A model generated the notes under the pieces. That model was not told where the DNA came from. It ran no database searches and saw only the letters and a list, made by a program, of their open reading frames with translations. From a virus, in the IMG/VR virus record IMGVR_UViG_3300030085_002029, positions 1 to 64,000 of that record: 64,000 bases of DNA. One strand, 5' to 3'. Made by a program: the position numbers and the translations under genes. Position 1 is the first letter of the stretch. Each line of letters starts with the position of its first letter. Below are positions 36,572 to 43,795 of this stretch, piece by piece.

Positions 36572-38061
36572 TATCCTCTATATCCAAACAACCTAACTTT
36601 TAAAGGAACCATGTTTTTAGTTTTACTATTCTTTTTTAAGTTACCTGAATAGCTAGTATCTTTTTTAAACATCTTACCTATTTGTCTAAGTTTTGCTTGT
36701 CTTTTTTGTTGTCGTACAGGTTTCATACTTTCTCTAAAAGCTTTTCTACTAGCTTTATTATAACTTCTCTGCTGTTTGTTCATTGACCTAATATCTTTCC
36801 TAGTTGGACTTCCAAACATTCCAGAAGCATAAAGTTGACCAGGCGCGCACTTACCTTCTTTAGTACATTTATTACTAAATTCAGTAGGTTCTAATTTTCC
36901 TGGTGGATTCTTTGAGGGTTTATTAGGAGGTGGTTTTATTTTTTCTTTCTTCTTACCTTTTCTTTTTCTCCATGATTCTTCAGTTATACCACCTGATCTT
37001 TCAGTTTGAACTACTAATTTTGGTGTTTGAACTACATTAGCAATAGGTTTAGCTTCAATCCTTTTCATTGGCATTATCACCTCTTTTTTAGGCTTGTAAT
37101 ATGTAGCATCGTAGTTAGCTACATTACCTTGAGATATGTGACCTTTGTCTGCTAATTCTTGACCTGAAGAACCGGGATAAGTTATAGACATTTTTTCCAT
37201 CCATTCACTAGGAGTACCAGTAAATTGCTTTTGTCCTTTTTTAGCTGTTGGTACTTTTTTTCCATCGTCATCATCTGGTACAGTATTTCCAGGAGTAGGA
37301 AGCTTTTCCTTTGGATCAGCTGGTTTTTTATTTGGTGGAGTTGGCTTTGTACTTGGAGGTGTTTCACCACCTGGTTTTTCAGTCTCTGAACCAGGTGTTG
37401 TAGTAATTTTAGCTTTACCACCAGTAACTATATTTAACATATTTTCTGCAGCTACATGACCATGGAAAGTATTTGGTTGTACTTTTTTAATAGACCCTCC
37501 TTTTTCTCCTGTCTTTGTATTAACATATTTGGTTTTAGTTATTACAGTTCCTTTTTCAGGACCAAATCTTTTAGTTTTTACTTTTTCTTTTACTTTAACA
37601 TCTGGATCTTTTTTTTCTTCTCCTCCAGAAACTGTGTAGTTCATAGACGGTCCAATTAAACCTTTATCAGCCATTGCTGCAAATGGCTTACTGTTACCTC
37701 TATGTCCTTTCATTGAAAAACCTTCTTTCATGTCATGTTGTTTATTGTTTAGTATTTTGTCGCTTTCTGCATAAGCTTTTTTCTCCCATGGTAAGTTTTT
37801 ATCAAACTCATCTAAATTTTCTCTAGGATATGTTTTACCTTTATAGTAGAAATTATTTTCATCATAGTCTAAATGAGGATCTAACTGGTGTACAGTTTCA
37901 TGAGCTACCACAGCATCTTCAACTTCTTTTGGTAAACCTTCTTGAACTATAATACCAGTATGATTTGATTTACCAACAGCGCCATCTTGTATATTTTTTC
38001 TATATACAGGTATATTCATATCTGACTCTGTGTAAGGTGCTCCGTTTAGTTTAAAACCCAT
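36571..38061 (-). CDS. HExxH metallopeptidase-like protein with long basic tail (496 aa)
   Basis: HETVH at about 54-58 (VVAHETVHQLDPH) fits a zinc-peptidase HExxH motif, with Glu in KKAYAESD as a possible third ligand. The remainder is Lys/Pro-rich, disordered and very basic, ending RKAFRESMKPVRQQKRQAKL. GPSMNYTVSGG resembles a motif in the next gene (GPGMNYTTTE). It may be a virion peptidase, or a non-catalytic wall-binding protein. Confidence 0.6.
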   Translation of the reverse strand: MGFKLNGAPYTESDMNIPVYRKNIQDGAVGKSNHTGIIVQEGLPKEVEDAVVAHETVHQLDPHLDYDENNFYYKGKTYPRENLDEFDKNLPWEKKAYAESDKILNNKQHDMKEGFSMKGHRGNSKPFAAMADKGLIGPSMNYTVSGGEEKKDPDVKVKEKVKTKRFGPEKGTVITKTKYVNTKTGEKGGSIKKVQPNTFHGHVAAENMLNIVTGGKAKITTTPGSETEKPGGETPPSTKPTPPNKKPADPKEKLPTPGNTVPDDDDGKKVPTAKKGQKQFTGTPSEWMEKMSITYPGSSGQELADKGHISQGNVANYDATYYKPKKEVIMPMKRIEAKPIANVVQTPKLVVQTERSGGITEESWRKRKGKKKEKIKPPPNKPSKNPPGKLEPTEFSNKCTKEGKCAPGQLYASGMFGSPTRKDIRSMNKQQRSYNKASRKAFRESMKPVRQQKRQAKLRQIGKMFKKDTSYSGNLKKNSKTKNMVPLKVRLFGYRG

Positions 38062-38062
38062 A

Positions 38063-38872
38063 TTACTTATTTCTAGCTTTTATTCTTTCTGTTCTTTCTC
38101 CAGCTGATATAGCTCTTCTTTTAGTTCTTTCTGCTTGTCTTAATGCAATGTTTTTTTCACGAGAAGCTATTCTAGCTTTTTTAACATCAGGATCTCCTTT
38201 TATCATATCTTTTAAATTACCACCTAAGTTTTTTAAATTAATAGAAGGACCATCTCCATAGACCATTTGTCTCCAATTACCACTTTTTCTACTAGTCATT
38301 CTGTCAGCTCTCTTTTGTGTTACAAATTTTGTTTTAGTTTTATAAGCTGACATAGGTAGCCAAGCGCTAGTTTGATCTTTATATTCTTTTTTAAGTCTTT
38401 GTTTTTGAACTGGCACTTTATTTTCTCTAGCTTGTTGGCGTAATTGTTTTTTAGAGTTTTTAGTTTCAGTAGTTGTGTAGTTCATACCAGGACCAAAACC
38501 ACCTTTAAAGTGAGGTCTAAATTGATCGTTAATTATTCTACCTCTAACAGTAACTTCTTCTCCACTGCCACCTTGATTCTGCATTCCCATTTGATTAGCC
38601 ATCATGTTAGCTCTCATAGCTTGTATTTTTCCTAGAAAACCAGGAAAAAGACCACCGCCACCACCGCTGCCACCAGCTGGTGGTTGAGGATCATTACCGC
38701 CGCCAGTAAGAGCATTACCAACAGTACTAGCAACATTACCAACGGTATTGGCCACACCTGATATTGCATCTCCTACTTTGTCAAAAAAACCAGAAGGTCC
38801 ATATGCTTTTTCAACCATATTAGCTCCTTTGCTTTTCCATCTATTATTATCGTTTATGTAGTTTTTAGCCAT
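38063..38872 (-). CDS. Gly-rich then basic hypothetical protein (269 aa)
   Basis: N-terminal amphipathic or membrane-active segment (ISGVANTVGNVASTVGNAL), a Gly/Pro linker, then a strongly basic C-terminus. Carries SKGANMVEK and GPGMNYTTTETK, short motifs shared with neighbouring late genes. No domain recognised. Probably a virion or packaged DNA-associated protein, by composition and context only. Confidence 0.6.
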   Translation of the reverse strand: MAKNYINDNNRWKSKGANMVEKAYGPSGFFDKVGDAISGVANTVGNVASTVGNALTGGGNDPQPPAGGSGGGGGLFPGFLGKIQAMRANMMANQMGMQNQGGSGEEVTVRGRIINDQFRPHFKGGFGPGMNYTTTETKNSKKQLRQQARENKVPVQKQRLKKEYKDQTSAWLPMSAYKTKTKFVTQKRADRMTSRKSGNWRQMVYGDGPSINLKNLGGNLKDMIKGDPDVKKARIASREKNIALRQAERTKRRAISAGERTERIKARNK

Positions 38873-38889
38873 AATTTTATTTATTTGTC

Positions 38890-39327
38890 TTATCTTTCTG
38901 GTTTAAAATTCCTAGTCTCCAAACGTTTTTGGATTTTTTTTCTTTCTTGCTCTTCCTTTTTTTTAGATCTAGTTTTAGATGTAACTTTTGTATTCATTGC
39001 AGCTCCACCTTTACCTTCAGCTGATGCTTTAGATTTATCTACAACAGGGTTTTTGTCAAGTAAGTTTTTAGCGTGTTGCTTGTTACTCATTGATGCTCCT
39101 TCGCTAGGTTTTAGTTGAGGATACTTTGCATATACGCAAGCTTTAATTTTGTTAGATCTTCTACCAGCATTATGAGCTAATTTTAAAGCTGACTTAGCTC
39201 TCTTAAGTGTATTAACTGGATATGTTCCATTAGGTCCACAAAAATCCTCTTTTGCAACATTTGGATATTTACCAGCATTAGACATGCCTGGTTCTTCTCT
39301 TATTTCAGATATTTTCTTCTTTGCCAT
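38890..39327 (-). CDS. basic hypothetical protein with FCGP motif (145 aa)
   Basis: Residues 25-75 (EDFCGPNGTYPVNTLKRAKSA, then KACVYAKYP) look like a small domain with two conserved-style Cys residues, found in many marine-phage small proteins. The tail is very Lys-rich. It carries SEGASMSNK and KGGAAMNTK, two copies of the GA-(S/N/A)-MxxK motif. No function known. Confidence 0.65.
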   Translation of the reverse strand: MAKKKISEIREEPGMSNAGKYPNVAKEDFCGPNGTYPVNTLKRAKSALKLAHNAGRRSNKIKACVYAKYPQLKPSEGASMSNKQHAKNLLDKNPVVDKSKASAEGKGGAAMNTKVTSKTRSKKKEEQERKKIQKRLETRNFKPER

Positions 39328-39331
39328 AACT

Positions 39332-39484
39332 TTATTTTTTATTCATGTTATATGGAAAATTTTTGTTAAACCACTGTTTTCTTTTATCACAATTACAACC
39401 ACCAGGTATAGTGTCTACTAATTTTTTTATACCTGTAGCTGTAGTAAATTTTTCTATACTATCTCCTAAACCTCTTGATTTCAT
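39332..39484 (-). CDS. small protein with paired Cys (50 aa)
   Basis: ATG at 39484 encodes KSRGLGDSIEKFTTATGIKK, then GGCNCDKRKQWFNKNFP. The CxC followed by Asp-Lys-Arg, and the helix before it, are reminiscent of small phage virion proteins. It sits between the genes at 38890-39327 and 39486-39749 with gaps of 4 and 1 bases, so the gene order supports it. Confidence 0.7.
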   Translation of the reverse strand: MKSRGLGDSIEKFTTATGIKKLVDTIPGGCNCDKRKQWFNKNFPYNMNKK

Positions 39485-39485
39485 T

Positions 39486-39749
39486 TTACCATTTTACTTT
39501 ATTAGCCCAATATGCAGCTGACATTTTTCCTTTAGCTATATTCTTGCCATGTCTAGCTTTGAAACTAGCTCTTCTAGCTTTAGATTTTTTATCTTGCTTT
39601 TTACCAGCTGTAGATACGCCTTGTTGACCAAATCTTATTATTTTTTCTTTACCACCTTCACAAGCTTTTACTATATGAGACTTAGTTTTATGATTAGGAG
39701 TTCTTCTTGGTTTATTACAAGGTAAGTCTTTTTTAGTCAACTTACTCAT
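39486..39749 (-). CDS. basic small protein, conserved-looking (87 aa)
   Basis: Lys/Arg-rich protein with IIRFGQQGVSTAGKKQDKK and SFKARHGKNIAKGKMSAAYW, a pattern recurring in small virion-linked proteins of marine phages. Single Cys residues at 11 and 29. Probably binds nucleic acid because of its charge; this is inference. Confidence 0.7.
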   Translation of the reverse strand: MSKLTKKDLPCNKPRRTPNHKTKSHIVKACEGGKEKIIRFGQQGVSTAGKKQDKKSKARRASFKARHGKNIAKGKMSAAYWANKVKW

Positions 39750-39900
39750 TACTTTTATTTTTAGGTAGTGATTTTATTTTACCGTTTTCAGTACGAGCGT
39801 ATCTATGTGTTTCTGTTTCCATGCTGGGAATTAACGTGCCGCAGTACTTTCCTTTACCATACTTCCAGCATATTTTTTTTCCTTTTTTCTTACGAGCCAT
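39742..39900 (-). CDS. small basic Cys-containing protein (52 aa)
   Basis: ATG at 39900 encodes ARKKKGKKICWKYGKGKYCG and ends SLPKNKSNE. Two Cys nine residues apart (11 and 20) may bind metal or form a disulphide. It overlaps the 87-residue gene by 8 bases and ends where the membrane-protein gene begins, so it fills the gap of the operon. Confidence 0.7.
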   Translation of the reverse strand: MARKKKGKKICWKYGKGKYCGTLIPSMETETHRYARTENGKIKSLPKNKSNE

Positions 39901-40175
39901 TACTTATCTTTTTTATTACTTAATTTGCCGTCAACTTCTCTACACCAAAAAAGTATTTCATCTACTTTTTCTTCTAAGTCTTCAATATGTTTTGTTTGCC
40001 ACTCTTGTTTTAAATCATATTCAATACGATCTATTACAGCTGGTGGCATTTTTTTAGCTTCTTCTATGTCAGCTTGTAAAGTATAATACATTCCTACAAA
40101 CATAGAGGTTATAACTATTAAGCTTATGACAGTTTTAAGATCTATCTTAAATTCAGTTCCCTCAGAGATTTTCAT
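39900..40175 (-). CDS. single-pass membrane protein next to the amidase (91 aa)
   Basis: Start taken at ATG 40175 (MKISEGTEFKIDLKTV), which overlaps the amidase stop by 14 bases; earlier Met codons at 40181 and 40217 are possible. One hydrophobic helix (VISLIVITSMFVGMYYTL) is followed by a charged coiled stalk. Position between holin/amidase-type genes suggests a spanin or lysis accessory, not proven. Confidence 0.65.
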   Translation of the reverse strand: MKISEGTEFKIDLKTVISLIVITSMFVGMYYTLQADIEEAKKMPPAVIDRIEYDLKQEWQTKHIEDLEEKVDEILFWCREVDGKLSNKKDK

Positions 40176-40575
40176 ATTCATGTGTAGCATCAAATGATGG
40201 ACACGCTTTGTTAGCAAAGTCCTTGTGTGAATGTATTACAGCATTTGGGTACATAGCTTTTAAAGTTCTAAGTACACATAACAATGCTTCTTTTTGACAG
40301 TCTAGTCTAGTATCTTTGGGAGTCTTACCATCTGCTTCAACGCCTCCACAATAACATATCCCTATCGAATTTCGATTGTGCCCTTTACAATGAGCTCCCA
40401 TTTTAGCTATATCTCTACCTTTGTGTATATTACCATATAGGTCGATATAGAAGTGATAGCCAATATCGCTCCAGCCACGTCCTTCAACGTGCCATCTACG
40501 TATTTCAGCTACATCAAAGTTTTCTCCTTCTCTAGTTGCAGAGCAATGAACTATAATCTTATTTATTTCTCTCAT
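40162..40575 (-). CDS. N-acetylmuramoyl-L-alanine amidase (T7 lysozyme-like endolysin)
   Basis: 137 residues, the length of a single Amidase_2 domain. Zinc ligands fit His10 (IIVHCSATR), His115 or His117 (VIHSHKDF) and Cys125 (ACPSFD); Tyr41 in IGYHFYID is the usual catalytic Tyr. It cleaves the peptide from N-acetylmuramic acid in peptidoglycan to release progeny. No signal peptide, so it needs the holin. In T7 the homologue also binds RNA polymerase; not implied here. Confidence 0.9.
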   Translation of the reverse strand: MREINKIIVHCSATREGENFDVAEIRRWHVEGRGWSDIGYHFYIDLYGNIHKGRDIAKMGAHCKGHNRNSIGICYCGGVEADGKTPKDTRLDCQKEALLCVLRTLKAMYPNAVIHSHKDFANKACPSFDATHEYENL

Positions 40576-41087
40576 GTTTTTTCATAATTAAAAAGTTCTG
40601 GGCTTTGCTTAAACAACGCTTTCATAGCTTTACTATCTTTCTTACTTTGTTTATCGTGATATTTAACTTTTTCTTTATTTCTGCGTAAACCGAAATTCTT
40701 TATTTGTCTATCACTTTCAAATAATAAATTACCATCACTATCTATTACATCAGCATGCTCCGTAAATATATCTTTATTACCTAAAATTTTTTGAGCTAAA
40801 GGAATTTTTCTAGGAGTACTTGACTCTTTTGAACTAATAGTGCTAATTTCTCCAGTATTAACATTTGTTTGTTTGCTGTTAAAATTAGAGCTTTGACTAA
40901 AAGTAGATTTATTTTTATTACCAAAAAGCTTTTGTGCTAAACGGTTTTTTCTAGGAGTACTTTTGTCACTTTGATTTGTTTTAATAGTTGAGTTTGCCTC
41001 TATTTTATATTTAGACGGATCTACTCCTCTTGATTTTTTAAGTTTAGCTTCAGCACTTTTTAGGTCTAGTTTAGATTTTGTATTCAT
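40572..41087 (-). CDS. disordered protein with duplicated STPRK...LAQK motif (171 aa)
   Basis: Low-complexity Lys/Ser/Asn-rich protein. Two copies of a 16-residue unit, STPRKNRLAQKLFGNK and STPRKIPLAQKILGNK, lie about 50 residues apart, separated by a Ser/Asn linker. No domain recognised. It overlaps the amidase start by 4 bases and abuts the SET gene. The repeat might be a binding peptide for a virion partner. Confidence 0.6.
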   Translation of the reverse strand: MNTKSKLDLKSAEAKLKKSRGVDPSKYKIEANSTIKTNQSDKSTPRKNRLAQKLFGNKNKSTFSQSSNFNSKQTNVNTGEISTISSKESSTPRKIPLAQKILGNKDIFTEHADVIDSDGNLLFESDRQIKNFGLRRNKEKVKYHDKQSKKDSKAMKALFKQSPELFNYEKT

Positions 41088-41443
41088 TGTTTGTAGCCTT
41101 TTAAGTTTGCACCTTTTTTAACATAGTCGGGAGCATGGTTGTAGTTTACCGTAATTTCTTCTCCTGCTTTAATATCCTTTAATGCATAAACATTTAACAT
41201 ATTGTTTTCACTTACGTTCATAGCGTTGGGATCTTTTTGGTGGTTTAAAGATTTACCAAGTATAGTTCTTGTATCTATCATAGGCATGTTAACTACTTTA
41301 GACTCGTCTTCAAAAGCAGTGTCTATAAATTCTCCTTTTTTAAAATCCCTATCTGCTATTACACCTAAACCATCTACCATACCTTCATTAATTATGCTGT
41401 ATGGCTTGTTGTTAAACTTAGGTCGTTTAAGTTTGAAACTCAT
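41084..41443 (-). CDS. SET-domain protein (lysine methyltransferase-like, 119 aa)
   Basis: Minimal SET domain: GLGVIADRDFKKGEFI at 25-40 (N-terminal SAM-binding strand), LGKSLNHQKDPNAM at 62-75 (the NH of the RFINHxCxPN motif), and KDIKAGEEITVNYN at 89-102 with the Glu-Glu and Tyr of the GEELxxxY motif. SET proteins transfer methyl groups to Lys on proteins. At 119 residues it lacks the pre- and post-SET regions, so specificity is unknown. A histone-H1-like Lys/Ala-rich protein is encoded about 500 bases upstream in the same operon. Confidence 0.8.
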   Translation of the reverse strand: MSFKLKRPKFNNKPYSIINEGMVDGLGVIADRDFKKGEFIDTAFEDESKVVNMPMIDTRTILGKSLNHQKDPNAMNVSENNMLNVYALKDIKAGEEITVNYNHAPDYVKKGANLKGYKQ

Positions 41444-41598
41444 TACGCTTTAAAAGCTAATAAAAATTCTCTTAAACCCATTCCAAAAGCAACCCCAGCA
41501 TATAGCATATGTGAGTGCATTAGTAATAATAATCCTATACCTATACAAGCAACAGCTTTAGACAAAGGGTGATTTATAATTTCCTTAACAGTTTCCAT
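41443..41598 (-). CDS. small membrane protein (51 aa)
   Basis: ATG at 41598 encodes METVKEIINHPLSKAVACIG, then a hydrophobic stretch and LREFLLAFKA. Stop and SET start share a base (TAATG). One or two membrane helices. Function unknown. Confidence 0.65.
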   Translation of the reverse strand: METVKEIINHPLSKAVACIGIGLLLLMHSHMLYAGVAFGMGLREFLLAFKA

Positions 41599-41599
41599 A

Positions 41600-41758
41600 T
41601 TATTTATTTTTTTTCATCATCCACCACTTGTGTGCAGTGTAGCCGATGGTTACAAGTAATAATGTAATTTTTAATACAGGCTCTAACCAGTCAAAACTAG
41701 CTATAGTAAACGAAGTTATGTTTAAGCAATATAACTTCAAATCGTCTAAACCGATCAT
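41600..41758 (-). CDS. small membrane protein (52 aa)
   Basis: ATG at 41758 encodes MIGLDDLKLYCLNITSF, then a helix (LEPVLKITLLLVTIGYTA) ending in HKWWMMKKNK. One membrane span with a basic tail. One base from the next gene and overlapping the previous by ATGA, so part of a chain of small genes. Confidence 0.65.
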   Translation of the reverse strand: MIGLDDLKLYCLNITSFTIASFDWLEPVLKITLLLVTIGYTAHKWWMMKKNK

Positions 41759-41928
41759 TTCTGAGCGTTTAATACAGCGTTACCTTTGTAAGCGCAGTTT
41801 GTATTAATAACCAAACCTGGTTTAATAGTTGTGTCTCTTGACGTCATAACTTTAACACCTGAAGACATTTTCTTCATTGGTGATTTATCTACTCCTGCTG
41901 GAGCTTGGAATCTTCCTATACTTGGCAT
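41755..41928 (-). CDS. small hypothetical protein (57 aa)
   Basis: ATG at 41928 encodes MPSIGRFQAPAGVDKSPMKK and ends GNAVLNAQK. Basic, with one Cys. Resembles small proteins in phage structural blocks; no function known. Its stop overlaps the next start by 4 bases. Confidence 0.65.
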   Translation of the reverse strand: MPSIGRFQAPAGVDKSPMKKMSSGVKVMTSRDTTIKPGLVINTNCAYKGNAVLNAQK

Positions 41929-41947
41929 AATTTTTTTTTTTAATGTT

Positions 41948-43096
41948 TTATTGATATGATCCTAAACTTTTTATAGTAGAATCTTGTTTTGCTGTATATG
42001 CAGATATTTTAGTAGGCACAACAGAGCTTGGTGAAATAGGTTGAGGTGAAGAACTTCTAGATGTATCTGGTTTTAATAGTTGTTTTGTTTTATCAGCAAG
42101 TTCTTTCATTCTTACAGCGTTTCTAAAATCAAACTGAAAGTTACCAATAGATATTGGTAGTTGTCTTTGCATTAATCCTTCCATTACTGCTTTTTTATCT
42201 CCTTGTCTTTTGTCTATATAAGAACTATCTTGTGAAGCCATTTTAGGTACCATTGATGCTCCACCGTAGGCGTAACCGCCTCCGCCATATCCACCCATAC
42301 CACCACCTGGATTATAAGCTACTTGAGCGTCTTCTGCTTCGTCATCTTTTTTAGAAGTTAGTCTACTAGCTAAATTAGCTGCAGCTGAGTTAGTTGCTGA
42401 TTCTATAGCAGTTTTACCTAGAGGTGAAGATGCTGCACTTTTAGCTCTGTTAGTAAATCTATCAACAGCGGCTTTAGGATTTGCTTTAAAGTTTTGAAAC
42501 TTTTGATCTAATATACCTCCTGCCATTTTAGCTTTACTACCTATATTTTGAAACATTTTACCAAAGTCAATACCTTTTGATGGACCCATTGCAGTACCAC
42601 CAGTAGCATATCCACCACTACTATGATTTACCGGAGATACACCATGTGGAACAGCATCTGGTCCTGGAATTTCTTCATCTTTTTTACTAGTAGCTCTACT
42701 TGCTAAATTACCAGCCGCGCTACTTGTTGCACTAGACATAGCTGCTTTAGCCGCTTTTGATTTAGCTGCTTTAGCTGCCGCAACTCCAACTTTGGATGCT
42801 GCTGCTTTTTTAGCTACAGCTGCTGCTTTTATACCTAGTTTCTTTAATATTATAGCTGCGGTAATTGGCTCTGATGCTCCACTTTTTGAGTCATAAGTAT
42901 CTACCATGTTTGGAGCTGCATCAGCTCTATCATCAGTTGGATTATATTCTAAGTCTGCAGCTGCTTCTCCCATATATGGACCTGTATTATCATACATATT
43001 TGGACCTTTATTGCTTTTATACATAGAACCACCATCTCTTCTCTGGTGCATAGCAACACCGTGCATAGGAGTATTTTTAGGTTGATTATAAGCCAT
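41948..43096 (-). CDS. Lys/Ala-rich histone H1-like protein with Gly-rich linkers (382 aa)
   Basis: Start taken at MAYNQPKNTPMHG (43096); an upstream Met at 43123 overlaps the neighbour more. Residues about 95-135 are H1-tail-like (KKAAASKVGVAAAKAAKSKA). The unit N-L-A-S-R-x-T-S-K-K-D-(E/D)-E occurs twice, so the middle is duplicated. Gly/Tyr-rich linker GGGMGGYGGGGYAYGG. Carries GGASMVPK. It probably binds DNA by charge; role in packaging or host-chromosome condensation is inference. Confidence 0.6.
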   Translation of the reverse strand: MAYNQPKNTPMHGVAMHQRRDGGSMYKSNKGPNMYDNTGPYMGEAAADLEYNPTDDRADAAPNMVDTYDSKSGASEPITAAIILKKLGIKAAAVAKKAAASKVGVAAAKAAKSKAAKAAMSSATSSAAGNLASRATSKKDEEIPGPDAVPHGVSPVNHSSGGYATGGTAMGPSKGIDFGKMFQNIGSKAKMAGGILDQKFQNFKANPKAAVDRFTNRAKSAASSPLGKTAIESATNSAAANLASRLTSKKDDEAEDAQVAYNPGGGMGGYGGGGYAYGGASMVPKMASQDSSYIDKRQGDKKAVMEGLMQRQLPISIGNFQFDFRNAVRMKELADKTKQLLKPDTSRSSSPQPISPSSVVPTKISAYTAKQDSTIKSLGSYQ

Positions 43097-43532
43097 TGTT
43101 TCTTGTTTTATCTTTATTAACATTCAGTATAGATGTATTTAAAACTTTATAAATATATCTATCATTTTTTTCAAATATCTTATTAGGCATATCTTCTTCA
43201 CCTAACATAATTCGATACATTCTACTTATTAACTGTTTGCACTTTGTGGATACTTTATATATATGATATTTTTGGGTTGTGCGGTTTCTTTTTCTCCACA
43301 CGGTAATCCACCCTTGCTTCAATAATCTGTTCCAGCGCCTGTTGTCCCAGCTATAAGAGTAAGTACCTTTTTTAAAATCATCTTTTGTAAACAAATCAAT
43401 TGCTTCAAGATAGATTAAAAGCTCAAGGTCTGCTTCTTTAATATCACAGGTTTTGCACGCCCATTTACGTATAATCCTGTAATGTTTCAGTAAATTCAAT
43501 TGTTTCAAGTCAGACGAGCTAATTCTTCGCAT
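43086..43532 (-). CDS. winged-helix (MarR-like) regulator candidate (148 aa)
   Basis: N-terminal helix (RRISSSDLKQLNLLKHYRII) then KTCDIKEADLELLIYLEAI, SWDNRRWNRLLKQGWITVWR and TTQKYHIYKVSTKCKQLI, a helix-helix-wing order of winged-helix DNA-binding proteins. It stands between GroES and the H1-like gene in the late operon, so it could regulate late or lysis genes. DNA-binding is inferred from the pattern only. Confidence 0.6.
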   Translation of the reverse strand: MRRISSSDLKQLNLLKHYRIIRKWACKTCDIKEADLELLIYLEAIDLFTKDDFKKGTYSYSWDNRRWNRLLKQGWITVWRKRNRTTQKYHIYKVSTKCKQLISRMYRIMLGEEDMPNKIFEKNDRYIYKVLNTSILNVNKDKTRNNGL

Positions 43533-43534
43533 GT

Positions 43535-43795
43535 TTATAAGATAATAACTACGTCGTTTTCTTTTATTATTTTCCAGCTTTTTTTATCTATTTCAATATT
43601 AAAGCCTGCGTTTTTATCGTAGTATATAGTATCGCCTTTTTTAATTGCTTCTACTGCTCCTCCGACTACTAGCACTTCTGCTTGTCTGTATCTAACATCT
43701 TCTCTTTGTGATTCAGCTAGAATTAAACCACCTTTTGTTTTAGTATTAACTTCTTTTAAAGGTTTTATTGCTATATATTTACCAACTGCTTTCAT
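43535..43795 (-). CDS. groS: GroES co-chaperonin (86 aa)
   Basis: Small cpn10: mobile loop TKTKGGLILAESQRED at about 18-33, then AEVLVVGGAVEAIKKGDTIYYDKNAG and a final strand WKIIKENDVVIIL. Length is slightly below the usual 95. It overlaps groL by 4 bases, as in bacteria, and is the partner lid for the phage GroEL. Its strong divergence from host-like sequences fits a phage-adapted pair. Confidence 0.85.
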   Translation of the reverse strand: MKAVGKYIAIKPLKEVNTKTKGGLILAESQREDVRYRQAEVLVVGGAVEAIKKGDTIYYDKNAGFNIEIDKKSWKIIKENDVVIIL

